Positions 1 through 5,170 of a stretch of DNA of 5,170 bases are shown here, piece by piece (the stretch's first letter is position 1; every line of letters begins with the position of its first letter). The position numbers were made by a program, and so were the translations under genes. This DNA comes from Pirellulales bacterium. GTDB taxonomy: Bacteria > Planctomycetota > Planctomycetia > Pirellulales > JAICIG01. Location of the stretch: NCBI GenBank assembly GCA_025924495.1, contig JAICIG010000510.1, positions 1-5,170 of the forward strand, written 5' to 3'. A model generated the notes under the pieces. That model worked only from the letters and a program-made list of their open reading frames with translations, made no database searches and was not told where the DNA came from.

Positions 1-1673
1 AAGTCGTGTGCTTGGGCGACTGTGGCCGCTTGCTCTATTTCTTCGTGGCTCGCATGGCGGGCGGCGTAGCCGATGTTTTCGGAAATCGTCCCGTCGAACA
101 GAAAGATGTCCTGCTCGACAATTCCGAGCAAGCGGCGGTAGCTATCGACCTCGATTTCACGTAAGTCGACGCCATCGAGTTCGATCCGACCCGAACTCGG
201 ATCGTAAAACCGCGCGACCAGGTTGCAAAGCGTCGTCTTGCCTGCGCCGCTCGGTCCGACGAGCGCGATCATCTGGCCTGGCTCGGCTTCCAAGCAAATA
301 TCCTTCAAGACGAGTTCGTTCGCGCCGGGATATTGAAAGGAAACGTGAGCTAAACGGATGCGCCCTCGCACTTCAGCGGGCTGGACGGACTTCGCCCCGG
401 GCACGTTCGGCATTTCGCGCGGTTCTTCCAGCAAGTCCAACACGCGGTCGAGGCCGGCCAGACCGCCTTGCAGCGTGGTGGCGCTTTCGGCCAACACCGC
501 GAACGGTTCGAGCAGCATGGTCAAATAGACCAGGAACATCATCAACTCACCGAGAGACAGTCGCCCGGCGAGCACTTCGCTGCCGCCGTACAGGAGCAAA
601 CCGGCCGAGGCCAGCGGAATGATCGCATCCCAAACGATCTCTACGCCGCGCGCCCACCACCAGGCGCCAAGTTCCTGGCGCGCCATCAACTGATTGCCGC
701 GCGAAAAGCGGCCGGCCTCGCTGCGCTGGCGGCCGAAAGCGCGCACCACGCGCATGCCGCCGAACGCCTCCGTCGCGTGGCTGTCAATCTCCTGTCGCTG
801 CTTGCGAATGTCGCGATGCAACGGTCGGATGCGATTGATCCAGGTGCGATGGCTGAAATAAACCGCGGGCAGCAGCACCAGCGAGCCGACAAGCAGGCGC
901 CAATCTACCCAGGCCAGCACGAGCATGCTGCCCAGCAACTGAATGATGGCCCGCCACGGGTTGTACAGCATGCTGAACACCAGATCGCCGACGCCGCCGG
1001 CATCTTCGCGCAACACGCTGGCTACGCCGCCCGACTTGAGTTGATACACGCGATGCAGCGGCAATCGGGAGGCATGGTCGAACAGCCGCCGTCGGACCGA
1101 AGTTTGCACTCGCTTGGCGGCGCGCGTGGCGTGCCAGCGACCCCAAATGTGAACAATCGATTGCACCAAGGAAACTACCAGCACGCCGGCAGCAACTGCC
1201 CACAACAAGCGGCCCTGGCTGCCATCCAGATGCAGCCGTTCAGCCCAGGGGCCTGTGAGCGGCTTGGCCCCCAGCACGTTATCAATCACCAGCTTCGTGG
1301 CCGCTGGAGGCAACAGCTTTAACAGCGTCGACACGGTCAACGTGCCCAATGCAAAGCAAATTTGCAACCGCAGGCCGTCGAGCAGGCCCCAGAATCGGCG
1401 CAGCAAGGTGGCAAACGTGCGGTTCTTCGGGGCAACCGGGCGCGTCACGCCGTGCACCGAGCCCGTGAATTTAAGTTCGCCGGCCAGCCGGCGACGTACA
1501 AGGTCGCGTCGATATTCGCGGAAACGCAGACGGCTGGAACGAGCAGGCAATGACATGCTGAGCGGGCCTAGGTTCTTGCCGGGCGAGAAGCTCGCAAACG
1601 CCGCAGTCCACTCGCGCATGCGTCGCGCAGGCCCCCGAATCACCGGCGGGTCAAACAAGTTCTTTGCCTGCAT
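1..1673 (-). CDS. ABC exporter half-transporter, fused permease and ATPase (3' end cut by window)
   Basis: Inner-membrane type IV (MsbA/LmrA-like) exporter that would dimerise and use ATP to move a substrate outward; the substrate cannot be told. I translated 557 codons from the reverse complement without a stop. Membrane helices fall at about residues 103-130, 158-178, 240-258, 259-275, 347-363 and 374-395. The nucleotide-binding domain begins near 438: A-loop Tyr448 (FQYPG), Walker A GPSGAGKT at 473-480, Q-loop Gln521 in IVEQD, then the family-typical LFDGTISENI. The window ends at AQAHD, before the LSGGQ signature, Walker B and switch His, so intactness is unproven. About 95 Arg-rich residues precede the first helix, longer than in MsbA. 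I chose the ATG at 1673 because GGGAGG (1692-1687) precedes it, although its 13-base spacing is long. In-frame ATGs at 1721 and 1772 have poorer ribosome sites but stay possible; a TAG lies just beyond. Family call is firm, start is not. Confidence 0.9.
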   Translation of the reverse strand, partial: MQAKNLFDPPVIRGPARRMREWTAAFASFSPGKNLGPLSMSLPARSSRLRFREYRRDLVRRRLAGELKFTGSVHGVTRPVAPKNRTFATLLRRFWGLLDGLRLQICFALGTLTVSTLLKLLPPAATKLVIDNVLGAKPLTGPWAERLHLDGSQGRLLWAVAAGVLVVSLVQSIVHIWGRWHATRAAKRVQTSVRRRLFDHASRLPLHRVYQLKSGGVASVLREDAGGVGDLVFSMLYNPWRAIIQLLGSMLVLAWVDWRLLVGSLVLLPAVYFSHRTWINRIRPLHRDIRKQRQEIDSHATEAFGGMRVVRAFGRQRSEAGRFSRGNQLMARQELGAWWWARGVEIVWDAIIPLASAGLLLYGGSEVLAGRLSLGELMMFLVYLTMLLEPFAVLAESATTLQGGLAGLDRVLDLLEEPREMPNVPGAKSVQPAEVRGRIRLAHVSFQYPGANELVLKDICLEAEPGQMIALVGPSGAGKTTLCNLVARFYDPSSGRIELDGVDLREIEVDSYRRLLGIVEQDIFLFDGTISENIGYAARHASHEEIEQAATVAQAHD

Positions 1674-1775
1674 TATATGAGAGAGGCCTCCCGGTGTGGC
1701 CGGCGGATAGACAGAAGGCATGCCGGGTTGTGAGTTATCGAGGCCCGACCATGGACAAGTTTCGGGCGCCATCAC

Positions 1776-1831
1776 CGCTTGCTAACGAAGTTCCCTTTCC
1801 CGCCTTGCCGGCCCGCCGGGCGCTTGCTAAC
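1776..1831. repeat. 11-base direct repeat CGCTTGCTAAC, two copies
   Basis: CGCTTGCTAAC occurs exactly at 1776-1786 and again at 1821-1831, start to start 45 bases. On the minus strand each copy reads GTTAGCAAGCG. The copies lie upstream of the preferred exporter start, so they could be a tandem operator or members of a dispersed intergenic repeat family. The repeat is certain; its role is unknown. Confidence 0.8.
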
Positions 1832-1849
1832 CACATTCGATAGGGCCGG
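1808..1849. repeat. 7-bp perfect inverted repeat CCGGCCC / GGGCCGG
   Basis: CCGGCCC at 1808-1814 is the exact reverse complement of GGGCCGG at 1843-1849, with a 28-base loop that includes the second CGCTTGCTAAC copy. The left arm can also fold on itself (CCGGC-CC-GCCGG, 1808-1819), so two alternative pairings exist. No T-tract follows on either strand, so it is not a canonical terminator. In a GC-rich background chance is a real alternative. Confidence 0.4.
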
Positions 1850-1876
1850 TTGCGGCGAATTAAGCAGGAGACGAGA

Positions 1877-1926
1877 CCGCCCAGGGGGGAACCGATCCGC
1901 TGGGCGCCAGGCGCTCAGACGGGCGG
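1877..1926. other. Nested hairpin structure, candidate structured RNA or leader element
   Basis: An outer 6-bp all-GC stem, CCGCCC at 1877-1882 with GGGCGG at 1921-1926, encloses an inner hairpin at 1900-1918. In the inner hairpin CTGGGCGCC faces GGCGCTCAG: eight Watson-Crick pairs possible plus one G-T wobble around a central A, with the innermost pair probably open to form the loop. A run of six G lies at 1884-1889 between the outer and inner left arms. Neither strand shows a T-tract after it. I do not recognise a known riboswitch class. It lies about 200 bases upstream of the preferred exporter start and about 330 upstream of the response regulator. Confidence 0.4.
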
Positions 1927-1942
1927 ATTGCTGACCGCGGCC

Positions 1943-1959
1943 CCCTCGACTTGCGAGGG
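1943..1959. repeat. 6-bp perfect hairpin CCCTCG-ACTTG-CGAGGG
   Basis: CCCTCG at 1943-1948 and CGAGGG at 1954-1959 pair perfectly around a 5-base loop. It follows the nested structure by 16 bases and may belong to the same structured segment. A TTTTT run begins about 20 bases later (from 1981), too far for an intrinsic terminator. Confidence 0.45.
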
Positions 1960-2001
1960 CTATGTGAGAGCGTCAAAGCGTTTTTAGCCCGAAAACAGGC
2001 C

Positions 2002-2016
2002 GGTATGGCATTTGCA
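2002..2016 (+). promoter_or_regulatory. Weak sigma-54-like -24/-12 site upstream of the response regulator
   Basis: GG at 2002-2003 and GC at 2014-2015 are separated by exactly ten bases, and the -12 half reads TTTGCA, matching the TTGCW end of the sigma-54 consensus. The -24 half (CGGTAT) matches TGGCAC poorly. It would place transcription start near 2027, giving a leader of about 230 bases. Such matches arise by chance often and no activator site was identified. Confidence 0.2.
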
Positions 2017-2038
2017 AAAAGCTTTGAGTCGATAGAAC

Positions 2039-2058
2039 TTCGAACTCGACAGTTCGAG
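2039..2058. repeat. Inverted repeat TCGAACT-CGAC-AGTTCGA
   Basis: TCGAACT (2040-2046) and AGTTCGA (2051-2057) are perfect reverse complements around CGAC, with a T-G wobble extending the stem by one pair. An overlapping alternative, ACTCGA-CAGT-TCGAGT, also pairs. Near-perfect dyads this short can be protein operators or RNA hairpins; it sits about 200 bases before the response regulator start. Confidence 0.5.
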
Positions 2059-2164
2059 TCGGCCGAGCAAGGGCTGTGAACTCTTGCTGTTCAAGCGGCG
2101 AACGCAGCTCAGCAGCGATGCCGGCCAGCGAAGTTCTGCGGCCACAGGGCGGCCGGAAAGCGTT

Positions 2165-2266
2165 GGAAGAAAGGATTACTCAGGAGGCGTCCGAGTGGCG
2201 GAGGACGCGAGGCAGTTTGTTCGCCGTTGGCGGACGAAAAGGAAGGAAGGAATACGATGGACCGGA
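2165..2266 (+). promoter_or_regulatory. GGA-rich leader of the response regulator, candidate CsrA target
   Basis: Eleven GGA trinucleotides start at 2165, 2173, 2183, 2200, 2203, 2232, 2241, 2245, 2249, 2259 and 2264. Three of them make up the ribosome-binding run GGAAGGAAGG (2241-2250), which sits 6 bases before the ATG at 2257. A perfect 6-bp hairpin, GCGTCC (2187-2192) with GGACGC (2203-2208), has the loop GAGTGGCGGA, placing one GGA in the loop. CsrA/RsmA is known to bind GGA in hairpin loops and around Shine-Dalgarno sites. That this leader is bound by the CsrA encoded next door is inference. Confidence 0.45.
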
Positions 2267-2793
2267 CGCTAAAGATCGCCCTGGCTGACGATGATTCGCG
2301 CTTGCAGACGTTTTTTGCGCATCTGCTCAAGATGCTGGGACACCAGGTCTCCGTTCAAGCAGGTAATGGCGAGGAACTCGTAGCAGGATGTCTCCAAGAA
2401 TCCCCCGAGTTGATCATTACTGACATGCAAATGCCAGTTATGACGGGTCTGGATGCCATTGATCGCATCTGGGACCGGCAATGGATTCCGGCCATTCTTG
2501 TCAGTGGAGTCCCCGAATCGCAATTGTTCGCCGCGCGCCCACCGGCCCTGCGGCCGCTGTATCTGGCAAAGCCCGTGCAGCTGCGCGATCTCACCGCTGC
2601 CATCGAGCGGGCAACCTTGCCGCTTCACCGGCAGACGAGTCCCAGCGGCATGAAACAGCCGCGATTCACGGCTGTCAGGCATGCCGCTGGGTCGTCGCAA
2701 CGTCATCTCGGCGGTGCGGGTTCCGCCGATTCGGCTGGCTACCGGGCGGCCATCAATTCGAGTGCGGGACCGATTTCAGCCGAGCCCTCCTGA
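2257..2793 (+). CDS. Response regulator, single receiver domain with unrecognised C-terminal tail
   Basis: A 178-residue two-component response regulator; a histidine kinase would phosphorylate it, but none is in the window. The receiver domain spans about residues 4-122 and keeps every key position: acidic pocket Asp11-Asp13 (ADDDS), phosphoacceptor Asp56 in IITDMQMP, Gly64, switch Ser83 (LVSG), and Lys105-Pro106 (LAKPV). No DNA-binding, GGDEF or other output domain follows. Residues about 123-178 are rich in Ser, Ala and Gly and look disordered; the last 18 codons and the stop are antisense to csrA. I chose the ATG at 2257 because GGAAGGAAGG lies 6 bases upstream; the in-frame TTG at 2227 lacks a comparable site. 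Without an output domain it may act by protein contact, as CheY or Spo0F do, or relay phosphate. A frameshift in the tail cannot be excluded. Confidence 0.9.
   Translation: MDRTLKIALADDDSRLQTFFAHLLKMLGHQVSVQAGNGEELVAGCLQESPELIITDMQMPVMTGLDAIDRIWDRQWIPAILVSGVPESQLFAARPPALRPLYLAKPVQLRDLTAAIERATLPLHRQTSPSGMKQPRFTAVRHAAGSSQRHLGGAGSADSAGYRAAINSSAGPISAEPS
2708..2729 (-). terminator. GC-rich hairpin just after csrA, possible transcription end
   Basis: TCGGCGG (2708-2714) and CCGCCGA (2723-2729) form a perfect 7-bp stem with an 8-base loop. On the minus strand the hairpin begins 10 bases after the csrA stop codon, a usual place for termination. No T-tract follows, so a textbook intrinsic terminator is not present; it may stabilise the 3' end. 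The same bases code within the response regulator tail on the other strand. Confidence 0.35.
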
Positions 2794-2963
2794 GCGCATC
2801 GCTCGCGCATCAGGCGTTCGTAGACTTCTTGGCGATGAACCGGCACTTCAGCGGGGCCGCTGAAGCCGAGTTTCACCTTATCGCCCCGAACCTCCAAGAC
2901 GGTGACCGTGATGGTCCCGCCGATGACAATTTGCTGTCCTTTGAGTCGAGATAGAACCAACAT
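2739..2963 (-). CDS. csrA: Carbon storage regulator CsrA (RsmA), mRNA-binding translational regulator
   Basis: A complete 74-residue CsrA. The family forms a small beta-strand-swapped homodimer in the cytoplasm that binds GGA motifs in mRNA leaders and usually blocks translation. The family opening is clear, MLVLSRLKGQQIVIG, followed by ITVTVLEVRGDKVKLG and AEVPVHRQEVYERL. Residues matching the RNA-binding surface are present: Leu4-Ser5-Arg6 near the start and Val42-His43-Arg44, with Arg44 equal to the critical Arg44 of E. coli CsrA. It is somewhat longer than E. coli CsrA (61 residues); the extra tail after about residue 58 has no recognised motif. The ATG at 2963 is preceded by AAGGAGGT (2978-2971) with 7 bases between; the open frame extends upstream to 3056 without family similarity. 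Its own ribosome site contains GGA, so self-repression is plausible. The gene converges on the response regulator with a 55-base overlap. No flagellar gene is nearby. Confidence 0.97.
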   Translation of the reverse strand: MLVLSRLKGQQIVIGGTITVTVLEVRGDKVKLGFSGPAEVPVHRQEVYERLMRERCAQEGSAEIGPALELMAAR

Positions 2964-2970
2964 GCCTGAA

Positions 2971-2978
2971 ACCTCCTT
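2971..2978 (-). promoter_or_regulatory. Shine-Dalgarno site of csrA
   Basis: AAGGAGGT on the minus strand, 7 bases before the ATG at 2963, is a near-perfect anti-16S match and settles the start against the longer open frame. It contains a GGA, and two more GGA lie upstream in the leader (in CCGGAATGG and GAGGACCC), fitting autoregulation by CsrA, which is inferred. Confidence 0.9.
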
Positions 2979-3070
2979 GCTGGCGTAGAAATACGATTTC
3001 GTGGGTCCTCTAGGGCTGCGCCGAACCATTCCGGCGGCCCGAATGCCTTCAGCCAAGGCGCTCGGAGCAT

Positions 3071-3107
3071 AAAAAAACCCCCGCAGCGATTAGTTACGCG
3101 GCAGGGG
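3071..3107 (-). terminator. Intrinsic terminator downstream of the NRPS gene
   Basis: On the minus strand, CCCCTGCCGC (3107-3098) pairs with the segment down to GCGGGGG ending at 3078: ten to eleven pairs with one C-T mismatch and one T-G wobble, and a loop of about 8-10 bases, followed at once by seven T (3077-3071). This is a textbook Rho-independent terminator. It lies 210 bases after the NRPS stop and about 108 bases before the csrA start, so it should end the NRPS transcript and make csrA depend on its own promoter in 2964-3070. Confidence 0.85.
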
Positions 3108-3317
3108 CATTCACAACCCAGTTGACTTGTCCGCCATGAACAAGGTCGATGGGGCCAAGCGTAATTCGGGTGGGGAATGCGAGTCAATAGCAGAATTCGG
3201 ACCAGCAGAAAATTTTTATGAAATTGCCGCGCGAATGCTAGCAGTGCTGGCTAGTGTTACTCGTCCGAAAACATACGATGCTGCTCGCACCACGCTCGAT
3301 CATTTCGAAATGAGCCT
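3108..3317. other. 3' untranslated region of the NRPS gene, no gene seen
   Basis: Between the NRPS stop and the terminator I see no supported coding region on either strand. There is a short AT-rich patch near 3209-3225 and a 5-bp inverted repeat CTAGC/GCTAG (3238-3254) without a T-tract. Length and position fit a long 3' UTR, which could contain sequence processed into a small RNA, but nothing here proves that. Confidence 0.6.
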
Positions 3318-5170
3318 TCACGAAGTCGAGCGCAATCGCGCCGGGCTCCCTTCCCAGAGGCCGCCCGGCGGCAACCGCTCGCCTTTCGCGAGCAGCGACA
3401 AATCGCCCAGCGTCGCGCCGGGCTCCATGATCGTGTCATACAACACGAGCGAGAGTTCCCCGACCGACGAGCGCCCGCCGACGCGAACGTGCGACATTTT
3501 CATGACCCGATCTTCGAACAAGTGGGTCTGCAGGGTGCAATCCTTGTTAAGCGCTGCATCGTCGCCGATCTCGACCAGGTCATATTCCGTCATGTCGCTC
3601 GTATTGAGAAACACGCGTGCGCCAATCTTCGCCCCGAGCAGCCGGAAAAACCAGCACAAAAAGGGCGTACCAGCCAGCTTGCCGGTGAGGAATAGATCGG
3701 CAAGGTGCTCATGCAATGCCGCGACGAGTTCCGTGCGCCAGACGAAGGCGCTCCACAGCGGACGTTCGCCCGGCTGGTAACGACCGACGAGCATCCATTT
3801 CGTCAGCACGACGAACAGCGCCGCCGCAATGCCTCCCGCGGCATACAGCAACGGGAAGACGAGCAGCAGTTCCCAAACGTGCAGCTCCTCGTGAATCAAT
3901 AGCACGACCGACAGCAGCACGCTGGTGATGGCGATGAAGCAGCTTGAGGGCAACACGGCGCGGCAGTATTCGATCAGCCCGCGCAACAGCCACAGCTTGC
4001 GCGCGGGGCGGAACGTTTGTTCCAACGAAAACTCCGTGCTGCGTTGCCGCACTGGTAAGAAAAATGACGGCGAACCGAGCCACGATGTGCCGTCTTGTTC
4101 GGCGCCGGGCATCGCGAGCGGCGGCGCCGACAAACAACCGATCAGACAGTCGTCGCCGATTGTCGCGCCCGGCGGCAGCAGCGCGCTATTGCCGATGAAC
4201 GAACGCTTCCCAATCCTCGTGCGGGCGATGGTCAACTGTCCGCCTTCCACGCGCGCCGCACCCAGCGAAACGCTGTCAGCGATGAAGCTCTCTTCGCCAA
4301 TTTCCAACAGGTCAGGGCAAATCGACGAGGCGGTGGAGACTTCGGCTCGGCGACCGAGCCTTGCGCCCAACAGCCGGTACCATGGGTTCAGATAGATGGT
4401 GGCATAGAGTGGCCCCAGCACGTCGAGGCTGAGCTCCATCAGTTGGTCGAAGAACCATTTGCGCCAATAGAAGAAGCTATCGAGGCGATAAGTTCCAGGC
4501 TTGATCCGGCCCAACAGCAGCCATTTCAGTGCGGCGATTTCCAAGCAGAGAAACACAATGAACGACGTGGCGACCAGCGGCGAAACGATCACATACGAGT
4601 AGTAATCGTCATGGTAGTTCAACCGATTCATGACAATCATGCCCGGAAAGATCGCGGCCATCACCAGCACCGGAAAGATCATCACTCCCAGCGCCGCGGC
4701 GGCTCCGAACAAAAAGCGCCGTAAGAGGGACGGACGTCCGAACTCGACAGGCGCTGGCGCGTCGGCGGCAACGACGGGACGCGCTGGCGACCCCGCCCAA
4801 TGCTCCCCGGCCGGCAAGCGTCGGCCGACGGACAGCAGGGAAAGATCTTCGAGCTTGGCGTCGTCCTCGAGCGTGGCATGCTCTCTGACCACGGCGCGCG
4901 TGCCGATGAAACAGCGCTCGCCGATCGCGACCGGTCCAATCGAGAGCCAGCCGCGTTCGACCGAACAGCCGGCCAGGCTGGCTTCAGCGCCAATGGCCGA
5001 ATCGGCGCCAATGGAAAGCAAGTCGAAAGCCTCACAATCGCTGCTGCCCAAGTGGACATTGGCGCCGATCTTGGCGCCCATCAGGCGAAAGAACCAGGCC
5101 AGCAACGGCGTGCCGGCCAGATAATCAACCGGCACGGATGACACAACCGCGTTGACAAACCACCAGCGAA
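3318..5170 (-). CDS. Pls/PosA-family non-ribosomal peptide synthetase, C-terminal part (5' end cut by window)
   Basis: The last 616 codons of a large membrane synthetase; the frame is open through the right edge, so the GTG at 5144 is not the true start. The segment matches the terminal region of Pls/PosA NRPSs, the family of the epsilon-poly-L-lysine synthetase Pls, where adenylation and carrier domains precede six membrane helices and three tandem soluble domains. Counting the GTG as residue 1, three hexapeptide-repeat (left-handed beta-helix) units lie at about 9-125, 250-365 and 490-604. Units 1 and 3 open LAGTP-L-WFFRL-GAKIGA. Membrane helices lie near 143-172, 184-210, 399-417 and 422-449; each pair ends in a motif like LLGRIKPG or MLVGRYQPG. 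The last unit holds DDAALNKDCTLQTHLFEDRV, highly typical of the family. The product would be an amino-acid polymer or short peptide, unknown because the adenylation domain is outside. Transcription should end at 3071-3107. Confidence 0.88.
   Translation of the reverse strand, partial: RWWFVNAVVSSVPVDYLAGTPLLAWFFRLMGAKIGANVHLGSSDCEAFDLLSIGADSAIGAEASLAGCSVERGWLSIGPVAIGERCFIGTRAVVREHATLEDDAKLEDLSLLSVGRRLPAGEHWAGSPARPVVAADAPAPVEFGRPSLLRRFLFGAAAALGVMIFPVLVMAAIFPGMIVMNRLNYHDDYYSYVIVSPLVATSFIVFLCLEIAALKWLLLGRIKPGTYRLDSFFYWRKWFFDQLMELSLDVLGPLYATIYLNPWYRLLGARLGRRAEVSTASSICPDLLEIGEESFIADSVSLGAARVEGGQLTIARTRIGKRSFIGNSALLPPGATIGDDCLIGCLSAPPLAMPGAEQDGTSWLGSPSFFLPVRQRSTEFSLEQTFRPARKLWLLRGLIEYCRAVLPSSCFIAITSVLLSVVLLIHEELHVWELLLVFPLLYAAGGIAAALFVVLTKWMLVGRYQPGERPLWSAFVWRTELVAALHEHLADLFLTGKLAGTPFLCWFFRLLGAKIGARVFLNTSDMTEYDLVEIGDDAALNKDCTLQTHLFEDRVMKMSHVRVGGRSSVGELSLVLYDTIMEPGATLGDLSLLAKGERLPPGGLWEGSPARLRSTS
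3333..5120 (-). repeat. Three-fold internal protein repeat in the NRPS tail, about 240 residues per unit
   Basis: Beta-helix units start near 5120, 4397 and 3677 on the minus strand, a spacing of about 241 and 240 codons. Units 1 and 3 agree at 18 of 22 residues in their opening motif, while the middle unit (LNPWYRLLGARLG) is more diverged. Third codon positions differ widely between units 1 and 3, so the duplication is old and held by protein selection, not a recent DNA repeat. Confidence 0.75.

Larger units (their letters stand above)
1674..2256. other. Divergent intergenic region without a convincing gene
   Basis: About 580 bases between the minus-strand ABC exporter and the plus-strand response regulator. 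Both genes should start from here. Short open frames exist but none has a recognisable protein or a good ribosome site with a matching start, apart from possible in-frame upstream starts of the exporter (1721 and 1772). The stretch carries a direct repeat, several inverted repeats and a GGA-rich leader, described separately. I found no strong sigma-70 promoter: the best plus-strand pair, TTGCAA at 2012-2017 and TAGAAC at 2033-2038, has only 15 bases between its boxes. Confidence 0.7.

Noticed and set aside
8..1322. Long plus-strand open frames across the ABC exporter region
   Set aside because: They are Arg-rich or Gln/Ala-rich and match no family, while the minus strand gives one continuous exporter with Walker A, Q-loop and membrane helices over the same bases.
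1943..1985. Hairpin at 1943-1959 plus TTTTT near 1981 as a plus-strand terminator
   Set aside because: About 20 bases separate stem and T-run, and no plus-strand gene lies upstream to be terminated.
2227..2256. Earlier TTG start for the response regulator
   Set aside because: No ribosome site precedes it, and the added residues come from the GGA-rich Shine-Dalgarno stretch; the receiver domain starts properly at 2257.
2964..3056. N-terminal extension of CsrA to an upstream start at 3056
   Set aside because: The added 31 residues match nothing in CsrA, and AAGGAGGT is placed exactly for the ATG at 2963.
2873..3187. A 104-codon minus-strand frame overlapping csrA
   Set aside because: It uses another frame through csrA and the terminator, has no recognisable motif, and csrA has the perfect ribosome site.
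3238..3254. CTAGC/GCTAG hairpin as a terminator of the NRPS gene
   Set aside because: The stem is only 5 bp and no T-tract follows on the minus strand; the hairpin with seven T at 3071-3107 is far better.
3127..5141. Plus-strand open frames opposite the NRPS gene, up to 217 codons
   Set aside because: High GC content opens the antisense frames; the translations are of low complexity, whereas the minus frame shows three clear beta-helix units.

Overview
The window is GC-rich bacterial DNA with three clear genes in full or part and one small complete regulator. No rRNA, tRNA, CRISPR array or insertion sequence is visible. The combination of a Pls/PosA-type NRPS tail, a CsrA, a single-domain response regulator and long structured intergenic DNA suggests an environmental bacterium, perhaps a planctomycete. 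That assignment is inference: no phylogenetic marker is present.

Layout. Positions 1-1673 (minus) hold most of a half-size ABC exporter, running off the left edge inside its ATP-binding domain. Positions about 1674-2256 are a non-coding divergent intergenic region with an 11-base direct repeat, several inverted repeats (one pair nested), a weak sigma-54-like site, and a leader crowded with GGA motifs. Positions 2257-2793 (plus) encode a response regulator with an intact receiver domain and an unrecognised tail. Positions 2739-2963 (minus) encode the RNA-binding regulator CsrA, converging on the response regulator and overlapping its 3' end by 55 bases. A strong intrinsic terminator at 3071-3107 (minus) separates csrA from the gene to its right. 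Positions 3318-5170 (minus) hold the last 616 codons of a membrane-bound Pls/PosA-family non-ribosomal peptide synthetase, running off the right edge; this part contains three left-handed beta-helix units linked by pairs of membrane helices.

How they may fit together (inference). The exporter and synthetase lie on the same strand, on either side of a two-gene regulatory pair. CsrA binds GGA motifs in mRNA leaders and commonly blocks ribosome access. The response regulator leader has eleven GGA trinucleotides in about 100 bases, three of them forming its Shine-Dalgarno region and one in the loop of a perfect 6-bp hairpin. A local circuit in which CsrA represses the adjacent response regulator is the most interesting testable idea here. 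A product link between synthetase and exporter is only suggested by proximity.
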